This document shows positions 14,966-23,905 of a stretch of DNA of 32,903 nucleotides, in pieces. The notes beneath the pieces were generated by a model. It had not been told where the DNA came from, did not search any database, and was given only the letters and a program-made list of their open reading frames with translations. The stretch is taken from contig JAFYFR010000019.1 of the NCBI GenBank assembly GCA_017543645.1, positions 1 through 32,903 of the forward strand, written 5' to 3'. Each line of letters begins with the position of its first letter. Position 1 is the first letter of the stretch. Origin of the DNA: Bacteroidales bacterium (GTDB lineage Bacteria; Bacteroidota; Bacteroidia; Bacteroidales; UBA3824). The position numbers were made by a program, and so were the translations under genes.

Positions 14966-15826
14966 ATGAACAACGAAGAACTATATGAGATACCGGATAT
15001 ATCCGACGCAAGGCTACTCGACATCGACACCGATGCCGAATGGGACAAATTGTCGTCGCAATTGGGTTTCAAGCGAAAAACCAAAATACTCCGGCTCGAC
15101 CTTCTCATCAAAATCGCCGCCGCCTTGGTGGTGATATTAGCCACAAGCATTTTTGTGATAAGCAACGGCAAAAAACAGGGTACTGCCACATACGCAGCAC
15201 AGAACACCCCTGTGGAAACCATCGTAGAACACTCAACACAGATAAGCATCAACCGCAACAGCACCATAGTATGCGACAACAGCGCAAAAAGTAAATTCAG
15301 CGTAGACCTCCAAGGCGAGGCGTATTTCGACGTTGAAAAAAATCCCGAACGCACTTTCGAAATCAACACTCAAAGCGTAAAAGTTATTGTACACGGCACT
15401 TCGTTCAACGTTTGCGAAAAAGCCGGAGCCACCACTGTTACCGTTACATCCGGTGTAGTTGAGGTTGTTTCCAAAAAAGACAACAAATCGGTGAAAATCA
15501 CCAAAGACGAAGAGCTCACATACTCTCCCAAAGCTGGTTTTGAAGTTAAAACTGTTGACAATTTCAACAACATAGCATGGAAACTCAAAGAGTTCAAGTT
15601 TAACAATACCAAGCTCGGCGACATTATGCAACAGCTCGCCAACGCTTACGGATTCTCCTACAGTATTGAAGACCAAGAGTGTGCAGACCTCACTATCTCA
15701 GGTTCGTTCAGCAACCAGAAGTTAGAATCAATCATCAGCGTCCTCAACCAGACATTCGACGACACCGATATAGTCAAGAACGCACAAGGCGGTTACATCG
15801 TCAAAAAAAAGATGACGCAATATTAA
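14966..15826 (+). CDS. FecR-family anti-sigma regulator
   Basis: A 286-residue inner-membrane protein. The cytoplasmic N-terminus (about 1-45) would bind the sigma factor. A TM helix lies at about residues 47-67 (LLIKIAAALVVILATSIFVI). The periplasmic FecR domain covers about 85-185, with the typical features NSTIVCD, GEAYFDVEKNPERTFEI, VHGTSFNV and VTSGVVEV. The last 75 residues (FNNTKLGDIMQQLANAYGFSY) form the DUF4974-like/STN-like module common in Bacteroidota FecR. It receives the signal from the receptor's STN domain and releases or activates the sigma factor. It lies between the sigma gene and the receptor gene, only 6 bp before the latter. Confidence 0.92.
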   Translation: MNNEELYEIPDISDARLLDIDTDAEWDKLSSQLGFKRKTKILRLDLLIKIAAALVVILATSIFVISNGKKQGTATYAAQNTPVETIVEHSTQISINRNSTIVCDNSAKSKFSVDLQGEAYFDVEKNPERTFEINTQSVKVIVHGTSFNVCEKAGATTVTVTSGVVEVVSKKDNKSVKITKDEELTYSPKAGFEVKTVDNFNNIAWKLKEFKFNNTKLGDIMQQLANAYGFSYSIEDQECADLTISGSFSNQKLESIISVLNQTFDDTDIVKNAQGGYIVKKKMTQY

Positions 15827-15832
15827 AGCTTC

Positions 15833-18514
15833 ATGCCGGCAGCAAAGATATTAAGAATAATACTAAAGCACCTGATATTCACGGCAATAATAATAGCCGC
15901 GCTACCAAATAAGACTCAGGCTCAGGCCGACAGCACAGCCAAAATAAGCATATCGTATAAAAAAAGTCCGCTGAAGGTTATCCTCGACGACATAACCGAA
16001 CAGACGGGCTTTATGTTTGTATACAACTCACAACTTGTTGACGACCAGATAAAGCTCGACATCAAGGTGCGCAACAAGAAACTCACCGACATTCTTTCGC
16101 AAATATCGGCCACCTTGGAGTTTTCGTACATCATTGCAGAAAAACAGATTATTCTCAAGCCCCGCAAAAAAAACATTTCAAACGCCCACCAGTCGGAACA
16201 GCGAGCCAAAAACGCCGTCATAAGCGGATACGTAAGAGACTCGCAGACGCACGAAATACTCATCGGAGCCACCATCTTGGCATCGCCCACCGAGGGAACG
16301 CTCTCCAACACCAACGGCTATTACACGCTTCCGCTCAAAAAGGGAGAATACACCATAACATACTCCTACCTCGGATACAAGAGAGAATACATTACTATCA
16401 ACCTCGCCGAAAACACCGTCATTGACAAAGACCTCGACCCTATGGACACGCAGATAGAGGCAATCGCGGTTTCCGCCGACAAAAACACCAACAATGTTAA
16501 AGAGCCGCTACAGAAGAGCTCCACGCTCAAGGCAGCCGACTTTGCAAAATATTCGGGACTGATAGTGGGCGGCGACCTCGTAGGAATCCTCGCCACCGAC
16601 CACGGTATCACACGGCAAAGCGACGGTTCGGCGTTTTACAATGTGCGCGGAGGCTACAAAGACCAGAACCTCATCCTCATCGACGAAGCACCGATTTTCC
16701 ATCCGTCGCACTTGTTCGGATTCTACTCCGCAGTGGCTCCCGAGGCGGTCAACTCGCTGAATGTGTACACGTCGGACTTCCCGCTAAAATACGGCGGACG
16801 GCTATCGTCTTTCACCGACATTCACACCAAAGACGGCAGCAGCGGCAAAATCATCATTAGCAGCGAGTACACTCCACTCACAAACTCGCACCGAATAGAA
16901 ACTCCGCTTGTAAAAGACTACATCACCGCCACCGCCGACATTCGCAACTCAAATATCAAATGGATTGCCGACCTAATGGAGTTCAAGGGCAAGAACAAAT
17001 TCTACGACATCCACGCCAAAATACATTTCAAAGCATCATCCAAAGAGCATTGGTACATATCATATTTCCGTGGCAGCGACCGCTACTCCAACCTCCAGAC
17101 CAACAACAACTACGCAGTGTCGTGGCAAAACAACACCGCCACAATCCACCAATACAGGATTGTGTCGCCAAAGCTTTATTTCAACAACAACATCTACTTG
17201 GGGCATTACAACTACACTCTATTCACATCCGAAAACAAGGAGAGCTACTGGAAAACGAGGATTGGCAACATCGGCATCAAAACCGATTTTGTGTACAACA
17301 TCTCAGCCAACCACACCATCCGCACCGGAGCCGAATACACTTACACCACATTCGACCCGGCAACGCAGTATATCAACAACGAAAAAGGCAACAGAGGCAT
17401 AGTTTCGGGCAATGCCGACAACATAGCAGCTTACTTAGGCGCGGAAAGCTCCATCGGCAACAAGTTAGCCATCAAATACGGCTCGCGAATCACCATCTGG
17501 AACAACTACGGGCCAGCCAAATATTTCAACTACGACCCAATAAAAATGATATGGGACACCACAAAAATATCATCGGGCAAACGTTTCAACACATTTGTCA
17601 ACTACGAACCGCGCATAGCCGTAGTTTTCAAGCCAAATGTCAAAACCACATTCAAGGCTTCGATCGAACACAACATCCAGTACCTCCACATGCTTTCCAA
17701 CTCGATAAGTCCATTCACCACGCTCGACATGTGGATACCCAGCGGCAACTATTTCAAGCCACAATCGTCCGAGTGCCTCACTTTAACAGCCACATACAAC
17801 ACCCGCGAGCTTGTCTACACGCTATGCACCTACTACAAATACTCCAACAACATCACAGAATACGGACAGCACGCCAATATGCTGCTAAACGAAGCCATTG
17901 AGCGCGATTTCTACCTCGGCCAGTCGATAGCGCGGGGAGCGGAAATCGCTGTAGAAAAAGAGAAAGGCAGCCTCAAGTTTAAATGCTTCTACGCTTATTC
18001 GTACAGCAGACGATACACGCCCGACCTTATGGACAAGCAATATGTTTCCAACGACAACATTCCCCACAACCTCCACGTAATGATGCAGTACTCCATCAAC
18101 AACCGCATAACATTCAAGTCGGATTTCAACTTCAGCTCTGGCACGCCGTACACAGCCCCGATAGGATTCTACTATTATCAGGACTACAAAATACCCTACT
18201 ACGGAGAACGGAACAACAGCCGCCTAAGAAAGTACCACAAGCTCAACGTAGCCATCGCATACAACTTTCAAAAACCGCTCAGCAACTACATCCGTCACTC
18301 CGTAACCTTATCGGTATACAACGTCTACAACCGCGAAAACTTTGTAATGGTATCGTACAACAAAGTAGAGACACCCGAAGGCAGCTATATAGTGCCGTCA
18401 AACATGATAAAAGAAAACCAGTTCCTTGCCACAGGATTGTCGCTCCCCGGCGTGTTTCCTATGATCTCATACAACATACAGTTCAACTACACGCCAAAGG
18501 TAGTTTTTAAGTAG
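15833..18514 (+). CDS. TonB-dependent outer-membrane receptor with STN signalling domain
   Basis: An 893-residue receptor. A signal peptide covers about residues 1-32 (LIFTAIIIAALPNKTQAQA). The STN domain is at about 38-112 (ISYKKSPLKVILDDITEQTGF), which contacts FecR in the periplasm. A carboxypeptidase-regulatory-like domain follows at about 128-198 (ISGYVRDSQTHEILIGATI, NGYYTLPLKKGEYTI). The plug spans about 215-330 (SDGSAFYNVRGGYKDQNLILID, then FPLKYGGRLSS), and then a 22-strand barrel runs to the C-terminus (YNIQFNYTPKVVFK). It imports a large nutrient using TonB energy. No SusD-like partner follows and the length is below typical SusC, so it is better called FecA-like; the substrate is unknown. 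Operon order is sigma, FecR, receptor. A convergent terminator region follows. Confidence 0.93.
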   Translation: MPAAKILRIILKHLIFTAIIIAALPNKTQAQADSTAKISISYKKSPLKVILDDITEQTGFMFVYNSQLVDDQIKLDIKVRNKKLTDILSQISATLEFSYIIAEKQIILKPRKKNISNAHQSEQRAKNAVISGYVRDSQTHEILIGATILASPTEGTLSNTNGYYTLPLKKGEYTITYSYLGYKREYITINLAENTVIDKDLDPMDTQIEAIAVSADKNTNNVKEPLQKSSTLKAADFAKYSGLIVGGDLVGILATDHGITRQSDGSAFYNVRGGYKDQNLILIDEAPIFHPSHLFGFYSAVAPEAVNSLNVYTSDFPLKYGGRLSSFTDIHTKDGSSGKIIISSEYTPLTNSHRIETPLVKDYITATADIRNSNIKWIADLMEFKGKNKFYDIHAKIHFKASSKEHWYISYFRGSDRYSNLQTNNNYAVSWQNNTATIHQYRIVSPKLYFNNNIYLGHYNYTLFTSENKESYWKTRIGNIGIKTDFVYNISANHTIRTGAEYTYTTFDPATQYINNEKGNRGIVSGNADNIAAYLGAESSIGNKLAIKYGSRITIWNNYGPAKYFNYDPIKMIWDTTKISSGKRFNTFVNYEPRIAVVFKPNVKTTFKASIEHNIQYLHMLSNSISPFTTLDMWIPSGNYFKPQSSECLTLTATYNTRELVYTLCTYYKYSNNITEYGQHANMLLNEAIERDFYLGQSIARGAEIAVEKEKGSLKFKCFYAYSYSRRYTPDLMDKQYVSNDNIPHNLHVMMQYSINNRITFKSDFNFSSGTPYTAPIGFYYYQDYKIPYYGERNNSRLRKYHKLNVAIAYNFQKPLSNYIRHSVTLSVYNVYNRENFVMVSYNKVETPEGSYIVPSNMIKENQFLATGLSLPGVFPMISYNIQFNYTPKVVFK

Positions 18515-18518
18515 GCGC

Positions 18519-18549
18519 AAAAAAAAGCCGCAGAACTGTAATCTGCGGC
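18519..18549 (-). terminator. Rho-independent terminator of the gld operon
   Basis: GCCGCAGA (18527-18534) pairs with TCTGCGGC (18542-18549) around a 7-nt loop. Read on the minus strand, the stem is followed by eight T (18526-18519). It begins 24 bp after the gldN stop and ends topA/porP/gld transcription. The stem might also help stop the convergent receptor transcript. Confidence 0.88.
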
Positions 18550-18572
18550 CTATAACCATGAACTCGATTTAA

Positions 18573-19430
18573 CTAATATTCCCAAAGGTCTTGTTCAAAA
18601 TTGAAAATCTGCTCCTTGATGCTTTCTGCCTCAAGAAGAGCCTCCTGACCCATAGCGTACATATTAATAGCACGGTTGTCGTACATATTAGATTCTTGTA
18701 CGATATAGCTGGAGAAATAGCGTTTTTCAAAAATATCTTCAAAGCTCAACCTCTGAGCGTCGTTTTTAGGATTGAAACACTCGGCATTGGATAGAAGCTT
18801 ACGGGCTTCGGGATAGTAAATCCAGAATACCTTTTGCTGGGTTTCGTTAGGATCCACCTCTCCGTTTACCTCTTTGTGAAAAACTCTGATGGCGAGCAAG
18901 CCTATAATTCTACATTCAAGTACAGAACGCTGTTTATCGAAATACCAAAGTTCTTTAAGCTGGTATCTTTTTACATCTGATGTTGAATAAGGCGTAGTTT
19001 CCATCTTTTCTACAACGTTTTCGTTTTCATCGAGATAGGTGTTGATTTGAACCGAAGAACCAAGGTTTTCATAAATTTTCTGTTCGGTGAGAATCTGAGC
19101 GAACTCATCGCCGCCGCTATCCATATAAGCAGTAAGGCCTTGCGAGTGAATACCGTCCATCAAGACATCGATCAAACTCATGCGTCCGTCCTGAGGCGTT
19201 GTGGGAAAATATAAGTGCTGGTTGGCGCGTTCGGTCAACTCTATCTGCCGCCATATTATTTTCGACCACATTACATCAGCTTCTCTTACAAACTGATACG
19301 GAACCGGACGACGGTTGGTGGTGTGTATCTTTTCGTAAGGAAGTCCGAGAAGCACCTGCGATTTGGCCTCCTGTGCCTCAAAACATTGCAGGGATGCTAC
19401 TACAGCCGTTAAAATCAGTATTTTTTTCAT
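18573..19430 (-). CDS. gldN: Type IX secretion / gliding ring protein GldN (PorN)
   Basis: A 285-residue secreted protein with a signal peptide of about 24 residues (MKKILILTAVVASLQCF). Family signatures include READVMWSKIIWRQIELTERANQHLYFP near residues 48-75 and a later WIYYPEARKLL. GldN/PorN binds the lipoprotein GldK/PorK and forms the large periplasmic ring under the outer membrane in the T9SS. Its place as last gene after gldM is the conserved order. A 110-bp gap precedes it, containing a long perfect hairpin only about 14 nt before the ATG. A rho-independent terminator follows. Confidence 0.93.
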   Translation of the reverse strand: MKKILILTAVVASLQCFEAQEAKSQVLLGLPYEKIHTTNRRPVPYQFVREADVMWSKIIWRQIELTERANQHLYFPTTPQDGRMSLIDVLMDGIHSQGLTAYMDSGGDEFAQILTEQKIYENLGSSVQINTYLDENENVVEKMETTPYSTSDVKRYQLKELWYFDKQRSVLECRIIGLLAIRVFHKEVNGEVDPNETQQKVFWIYYPEARKLLSNAECFNPKNDAQRLSFEDIFEKRYFSSYIVQESNMYDNRAINMYAMGQEALLEAESIKEQIFNFEQDLWEY

Positions 19431-19444
19431 AATGCTACAAATTA

Positions 19445-19490
19445 AAAAAGAGTTTTAATAGAACTTCTATGTTATATTAAAACTCTTTTT
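19445..19490 (-). repeat. Long perfect inverted repeat between gldM and gldN
   Basis: AAAAAGAGTTTTAAT (19445-19459) is exactly complementary to ATTAAAACTCTTTTT (19476-19490), and the next pair inward also matches, giving a 16-bp stem with a 14-nt loop. It is A/T-rich and symmetrical, so it could end or attenuate transcription on either strand. In the minus-strand transcript it ends about 14 nt before the gldN ATG. Partial termination, mRNA processing or translational control of gldN are all possible. Confidence 0.75.
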
Positions 19491-19540
19491 AATACAAAAT
19501 ATTGTTTGCAAACGCACTTTTTTTCAAAAGGGCGCAGACA

Positions 19541-21163
19541 TTACTTAACAGTAAATGTCATAGTACCAAGGTTACGGGTAGAACCGTCAGGTCCACGGGC
19601 GATAATATCCTCAATAAACACTTTGGTATTAGCAGGAAGCGATTGTACCAACTGTTTCTGTTTGCCGTTAAGTGTAGCAGTCGTACCTTTTTCAGCCTGA
19701 TAGAAGCCTCTTACATTGGCACCTACTGTGAAACTTACAATGGAGAACTTCAAGTCGAAGTCGAAGTTTTCCATTTTGGCAATCACGGCATTGTTAACAA
19801 GCTGGTTCTTGGGGATAGTACCGCTACTGAGGTTACCAACCATCGGTTTCGGGTCAGGAACTCGTTTTACACGGAATTTCTTGCCGCCGAGAGTTTTGGT
19901 TGTACCGTCGATGTTAGCTGAGCAGTTGATTGTTACCTCGCTACCAGGAGTCTTAACGTTAACAATGTAGTTAGAACCACTTACCTTGCGGATAGAACCT
20001 GCGCCGGCGAGCGAAGCTACAACCTTCTCAGAAGGTACGCCTGATGCAGATATTTCTACAGGATTTTCAACACCTACGTAGAACACGTTCATTTTGGTAG
20101 GCGAAACAGATACGCTGGGCTGACCAACTTCGTAAGTGCTGCTGAAAGGATATTCCTTAACTTCACCGGTAGATTTGTTTTTAAGTTTGATAACGCCGCC
20201 CCAGGGGTGAACACCTATAGTAGATGTGTTGCCGTTGTAGATACCTACACCTTTTTCCACAGTGAGGGCAGTACCGTTGCTCAAAAACATATCGGGGTTA
20301 GTAAGAGAGTCGTATGCGGCGATGAAAACCTCTGCCTTGAAAGGCTGGTTCTGAAGCACGTAGTTCGACGGAGCGTTAACAACGGCCTTGATGGCGTTGA
20401 ACTTCATGTCTGATTTACCGATCTGACCCAAAAGGTGACTGAGCATCGAAGCCTCGGTGTTTCTAACGTCGGCCTGCATTTTGGTCATAAGGGCAAGCAC
20501 ACCGGCTGCGGGCAAATGCTCGAAGTTGGCAACGTTCCAAGGAATAGAGTCGCCTTCGCCGTTTTGCGACATAGTCTTTTCAGTAGAAAGCATCTGCTGA
20601 ATCTGAGAGATAAGGCTTGCGCGGGCATTAACAGCCTGCTCGTTACTTGCAGTGTCTTTGTTAACAATGCTGATAAGGAAGTTGCGGTAATCCTCGCGAG
20701 ACTGCTGAATCTCTTTGGAGTGCTCTTCCTGAATAAATAACTGACCGCCTACGTTGTTGTCGTCTTTTTTTGTAACGAGGTCGCCAATATACGAAGTCTG
20801 GTCGTTCTCGTGCATTTCGCGGAGCTGTTGCTCATTTTCAACTCCTTCAAGTGTGAATACAAGTTGCTCTTTCCAGTGGTGTATTACGTTGTATGCTTTG
20901 TCGGCTTCGATAATAACCTGGTCTGCCAAAGCTTTATAAGGTGCTACTCCAACTGAGTCGTTAACCATTGCTTTCACAAACTCATTCTGTGTAGCGGCAA
21001 TAGCGTCTTCGGTGATTTCGTTGGTTTTACGAAGACTACCATCCACTAACGAGAATGCGGAAAGAATTTCGGCAGATACGTTCAAAGCCAACAGGGCAGT
21101 ATAGAACAGGTACATCATACCGATCATTTTCTGCCTTGGGGTTTCTTTTCCTCCTCCACTCAT
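19541..21163 (-). CDS. gldM: Type IX secretion / gliding motor protein GldM (PorM)
   Basis: A 540-residue protein with a short cytoplasmic N-terminus (MSGGGKETPRQK) and one TM helix at about residues 13-35 (MIGMMYLFYTALLALNVSAEIL), the hallmark of the family. The rest is a long periplasmic part: a helical D1 domain (to about 220) and then beta-rich domains D2-D4 ending in TMTFTVK. GldM dimers pass through a GldL ring in the inner membrane. They use proton-motive force to rotate and reach the GldK/GldN ring, powering T9SS export. It lies 57 bp after gldL with no hairpin of note between, and 110 bp before gldN with a strong hairpin. The length is close to known GldM (about 515). Confidence 0.95.
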   Translation of the reverse strand: MSGGGKETPRQKMIGMMYLFYTALLALNVSAEILSAFSLVDGSLRKTNEITEDAIAATQNEFVKAMVNDSVGVAPYKALADQVIIEADKAYNVIHHWKEQLVFTLEGVENEQQLREMHENDQTSYIGDLVTKKDDNNVGGQLFIQEEHSKEIQQSREDYRNFLISIVNKDTASNEQAVNARASLISQIQQMLSTEKTMSQNGEGDSIPWNVANFEHLPAAGVLALMTKMQADVRNTEASMLSHLLGQIGKSDMKFNAIKAVVNAPSNYVLQNQPFKAEVFIAAYDSLTNPDMFLSNGTALTVEKGVGIYNGNTSTIGVHPWGGVIKLKNKSTGEVKEYPFSSTYEVGQPSVSVSPTKMNVFYVGVENPVEISASGVPSEKVVASLAGAGSIRKVSGSNYIVNVKTPGSEVTINCSANIDGTTKTLGGKKFRVKRVPDPKPMVGNLSSGTIPKNQLVNNAVIAKMENFDFDLKFSIVSFTVGANVRGFYQAEKGTTATLNGKQKQLVQSLPANTKVFIEDIIARGPDGSTRNLGTMTFTVK

Positions 21164-21220
21164 AATGTATTATGGTTTAATGGATTTAACATATTAATTT
21201 AAATAAATACTTTAATTTAA

Positions 21221-22099
21221 TTACGCCATTTTTACGTTCAAAGCGGTAAGCATATTGCCGTAAACAGTGTTAAGAGCGGCGAGGTTTTTGCTGAGTTTGT
21301 TAACTTCGGCAGAGTAGGTCTGAGCGCCAGTAGCAGCACCCTTGAGTTCCTTAATCATGCCTTCGAAGTCTACTTCCTGAAGCTGGAGCTCGAAAACTTG
21401 GTTGATAGCCTCGATGTTACCGTTCAGGCTCTTGATGCTCTGGTTGTATTGTTTGTTGCCGTCGGCGAGAGCAGTGAAGTCGATGTCGGCAGCCTTAGAG
21501 AATGCAGACTGTGCATTGCTCATAGCGTTGTTAACATCTTCAACTGTAGAACCGATACCAGAGAAAGCAGTAGAAGCTGATTTCAAGCTGTCGGAAGCTG
21601 TGCGGAGGTTGGCCTCGAAATCTTTTGAAGCAGCGGCAGAGTTAGAAACGTCTTTCAGGTCAACGATAGACTCGTTGAATTTCTGGAAATTCTGACCGAG
21701 GTTCTGGAATACGTTTTTGCCAGCGCAGTCTTCAATCATCTTGTTGAGTTCAGCGAAAGCTTTGCCGTCGGTGGCAGGAGCAGCTGCGCCTACGAGAGCG
21801 TTTTTCTTTACGCCGCCAGCTTTAAGTTCGGGATTCTTTTCTGCGAAATCCTCGGGATCTTCCAAAAGCTCGGGATATACGTTCTGCCAGTGATACTCGG
21901 CAGGAAGCGGTTCGAATGCAGAGAAGAAGAAGATCACAGCCTCTGTCAAAAGACCGAAACCAAGCATGAAGCCTGCGCCAGGATAGTGCTGGATTTTGAA
22001 GAGCGCACCGACGATAACGATAGAGGCGCCAAATCCATAAAGCATTGAGATGAACTTTTTCCAGCCCAAAGTCTGGTTGAATGGTTTTTTCTTTGCCAT
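21221..22099 (-). CDS. gldL: Type IX secretion / gliding motor protein GldL (PorL)
   Basis: A 292-residue inner-membrane protein with two TM helices near the N-terminus (about residues 16-33, GFGASIVIVGAL, and 42-60, GFMLGFGLLTEAVIFFF). E53 in the second helix corresponds to the conserved membrane glutamate thought to take part in proton flow. Residues 75-292 form a long cytoplasmic helical tail. GldL forms the stator ring around GldM. It starts 327 bp after the gldK stop, an unusually long gap for this operon, and is followed closely by gldM. Confidence 0.95.
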   Translation of the reverse strand: MAKKKPFNQTLGWKKFISMLYGFGASIVIVGALFKIQHYPGAGFMLGFGLLTEAVIFFFSAFEPLPAEYHWQNVYPELLEDPEDFAEKNPELKAGGVKKNALVGAAAPATDGKAFAELNKMIEDCAGKNVFQNLGQNFQKFNESIVDLKDVSNSAAASKDFEANLRTASDSLKSASTAFSGIGSTVEDVNNAMSNAQSAFSKAADIDFTALADGNKQYNQSIKSLNGNIEAINQVFELQLQEVDFEGMIKELKGAATGAQTYSAEVNKLSKNLAALNTVYGNMLTALNVKMA

Positions 22100-22426
22100 A
22101 ATGTGTTTTTTTAAGTTAAGATAATTTAATTATTGTTTATAAATTTTCTATTTTTTGCTCCGCACCATAACCAAGATTAGGGTACAGAATTATTCGCTAA
22201 AATTAAGCATTTTTAGTTTACGATAAAACTTTATTAAGGTTTTTTTTAACATTTTTTTTCAACCAACAGTTTTTAGCTTTATAACAAAGTATGTACCAAT
22301 AATTTATAAAATCAATTTTTTTAGCGAATTTTCTAAAATACAATAAAAGCATACCGGATTTCGGGAAATTTGGATTATTTTCACCGAAATCCGGTACTAC
22401 TTTATTATCAGTATTATGAATAATGC
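22100..22426. other. 327-bp non-coding gap between gldL and gldK
   Basis: This is the longest gap in the window. It is very AT-rich and holds no convincing gene; the open frame at 22218-22478 on the minus strand starts inside the end of gldK and has no family features. The notable content is the 13-bp perfect inverted repeat at 22352-22396. On the minus strand a TAATCTTG (22179-22172) is one base from TAnnTTTG, but no TTG is well placed, so a separate gldL promoter is only possible. Confidence 0.7.
22352..22396 (-). repeat. Perfect 13-bp inverted repeat between gldK and gldL
   Basis: TACCGGATTTCGG (22352-22364) pairs with CCGAAATCCGGTA (22384-22396) around a 19-nt loop. Four more pairs (GAAA 22365-22368 with TTTC 22379-22382) can add inside with one bulged base. 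In the minus-strand transcript it comes 30 nt after the gldK stop and is followed by a broken T-run (GCTTTTATTGTATTTT). It may be a leaky terminator or a processing/stability hairpin that lowers gldLM relative to gldK. Confidence 0.8.
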
Positions 22427-23860
22427 TTAGTTCCAGTCTTCGCCCATGGTGCTGCGTCCCAAGTAAGATCTTACGCAACGGAAACCGATGTAGCTCTTAG
22501 CAGTGTCCTGATATTCGTAAGTTCTTGTGCCCACTTGGAGGTAGTAACCTACATCCTTCCACGAACCACCGCGGATTACTTTGCGTTTCAATACCGGCGG
22601 GTCGTCGGCGAGTGCGTTGTAGCTGTAGTCGGGGTTGAGGTCGTGTGTATAGGAGTATGCGCTTTCGTCAAATGCGTTAGATGTCCATTCAGCCACGTTG
22701 CCAGCCATGTCGTAGAGGCCGTACTCGTTGGGAGCGTATGATGCCACTTCGATGGTTCTTGCTGCACCGTCGTCGGCGTAGCGGCCGCGGAGAGGTTTGA
22801 AGTTGGCGATAAAGCAACCGGAGTAGTTTCTTGTGTAAGGACCGCCCCAAGGATACATCGAGAGTGCGAGGCCGCCGCGTGCTGCGTATTCCCATTCAGC
22901 CTCGGTGGGGAGACGGTACTGCTCTACCATAGGCTGGTGGTTGTGACGGTAGTAGTTATTGAGGAGGTCTGTACGCCAGATGCAGAATGCGTTAGCCTGC
23001 TGCCAGGTTACACCTACAACGGGATAGTTGTCGAATGCAGGGTGCCAGAAATATTTACGTGCCATAGGCTCGTTGTAAGAATATGTGTAGTCGCTCATCC
23101 AAACGAGAGTGTCGGGATAAACAGGAATTTTGCCAGACATTATAAAAGAACTGCGGTCTTTGATGCGAACTTCCTTGCCTTTTGAGTCGATAACAGTACC
23201 TTCGTATGTACCACCAGAGTAATCTTCGTTGAAGATATAGCGGTTTTGTTTGAGGGCTGCCTGTTTGAGGTCTACCCACTGGTATTCGTAAATGAGCTTT
23301 CTGGTGTCAATTTCCTGAAGCTTGTTGAAACGCTCCTCTTTAACAAGAAACAACTTCTGTACGGTTGCGGCTATATTCTTAGCTTCATCACTTTTGCCCT
23401 TCTGCCAAACCTTGTCGCGGTTTTCCCAGTTGAGCCAGCAGTGTTCACTGTTGGTGGGGTCGTATTCTTCTTCGTTAATCTGTTCTTCATCGTAAGGATA
23501 AATAAAGATGTTGCCTTTGCCGTTGTCACCTACTCCTTCCATAACGCAGAGGCGCATTGCAATAGAGTCTCTTACCCACTCTACGAACTGACGGTACTCG
23601 TTGTTGGTGATTTCGGTGTCGTCCATCCAGAAAGGGTCAACCGTAACAGTTTTCGACTGGGCTGTAAGTGCGAACGGCACGTCCTGATCGTTTGGACCCA
23701 TTGTGAAGCTGCCCTGAGGGATGAAAACCATTCCGTAGGGGTCGGCTTCGGTGTTGGCCACCGGCCTGTTGGGGGCACCTGTCAGTTCACCGTTTAAACC
23801 GCTGCTGCAGCTGCTTAGTATCAACATTCCTGATGCTGCAACTAATAATACCTTTTTCAT
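22427..23860 (-). CDS. gldK: Type IX secretion / gliding lipoprotein GldK (PorK)
   Basis: A 477-residue lipoprotein. The signal peptide ends in the lipobox ILSSC with C18 as acylation site. The body is a formylglycine-generating-enzyme (FGE-sulfatase) fold: GMVFIPQGSFTMGPNDQD near residue 43, ITNNEYRQFVEW near 88, then VVGVTWQQANAFCIW, LPTEAEWEYAARGG, NVAEWTSNAF and IGFRCVR toward the end. In the T9SS this fold is structural: GldK with GldN forms the outer-membrane-associated ring. It is preceded by porP (45-bp gap) and followed by a hairpin-bearing gap before gldL. The order porP-gldK-L-M-N is the conserved T9SS core operon. Confidence 0.95.
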   Translation of the reverse strand: MKKVLLVAASGMLILSSCSSGLNGELTGAPNRPVANTEADPYGMVFIPQGSFTMGPNDQDVPFALTAQSKTVTVDPFWMDDTEITNNEYRQFVEWVRDSIAMRLCVMEGVGDNGKGNIFIYPYDEEQINEEEYDPTNSEHCWLNWENRDKVWQKGKSDEAKNIAATVQKLFLVKEERFNKLQEIDTRKLIYEYQWVDLKQAALKQNRYIFNEDYSGGTYEGTVIDSKGKEVRIKDRSSFIMSGKIPVYPDTLVWMSDYTYSYNEPMARKYFWHPAFDNYPVVGVTWQQANAFCIWRTDLLNNYYRHNHQPMVEQYRLPTEAEWEYAARGGLALSMYPWGGPYTRNYSGCFIANFKPLRGRYADDGAARTIEVASYAPNEYGLYDMAGNVAEWTSNAFDESAYSYTHDLNPDYSYNALADDPPVLKRKVIRGGSWKDVGYYLQVGTRTYEYQDTAKSYIGFRCVRSYLGRSTMGEDWN

Positions 23861-23905
23861 AATACCTTTTATTTTGCTGATATAAATTCTTTTAACTGTA
23901 TGGCT

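Noticed and set aside
22218..22478. 86-residue minus-strand open frame in the gldK-gldL gap
   Set aside because: It starts inside gldK, crosses the inverted repeat and reads as low-complexity Lys/Asn/Phe sequence.
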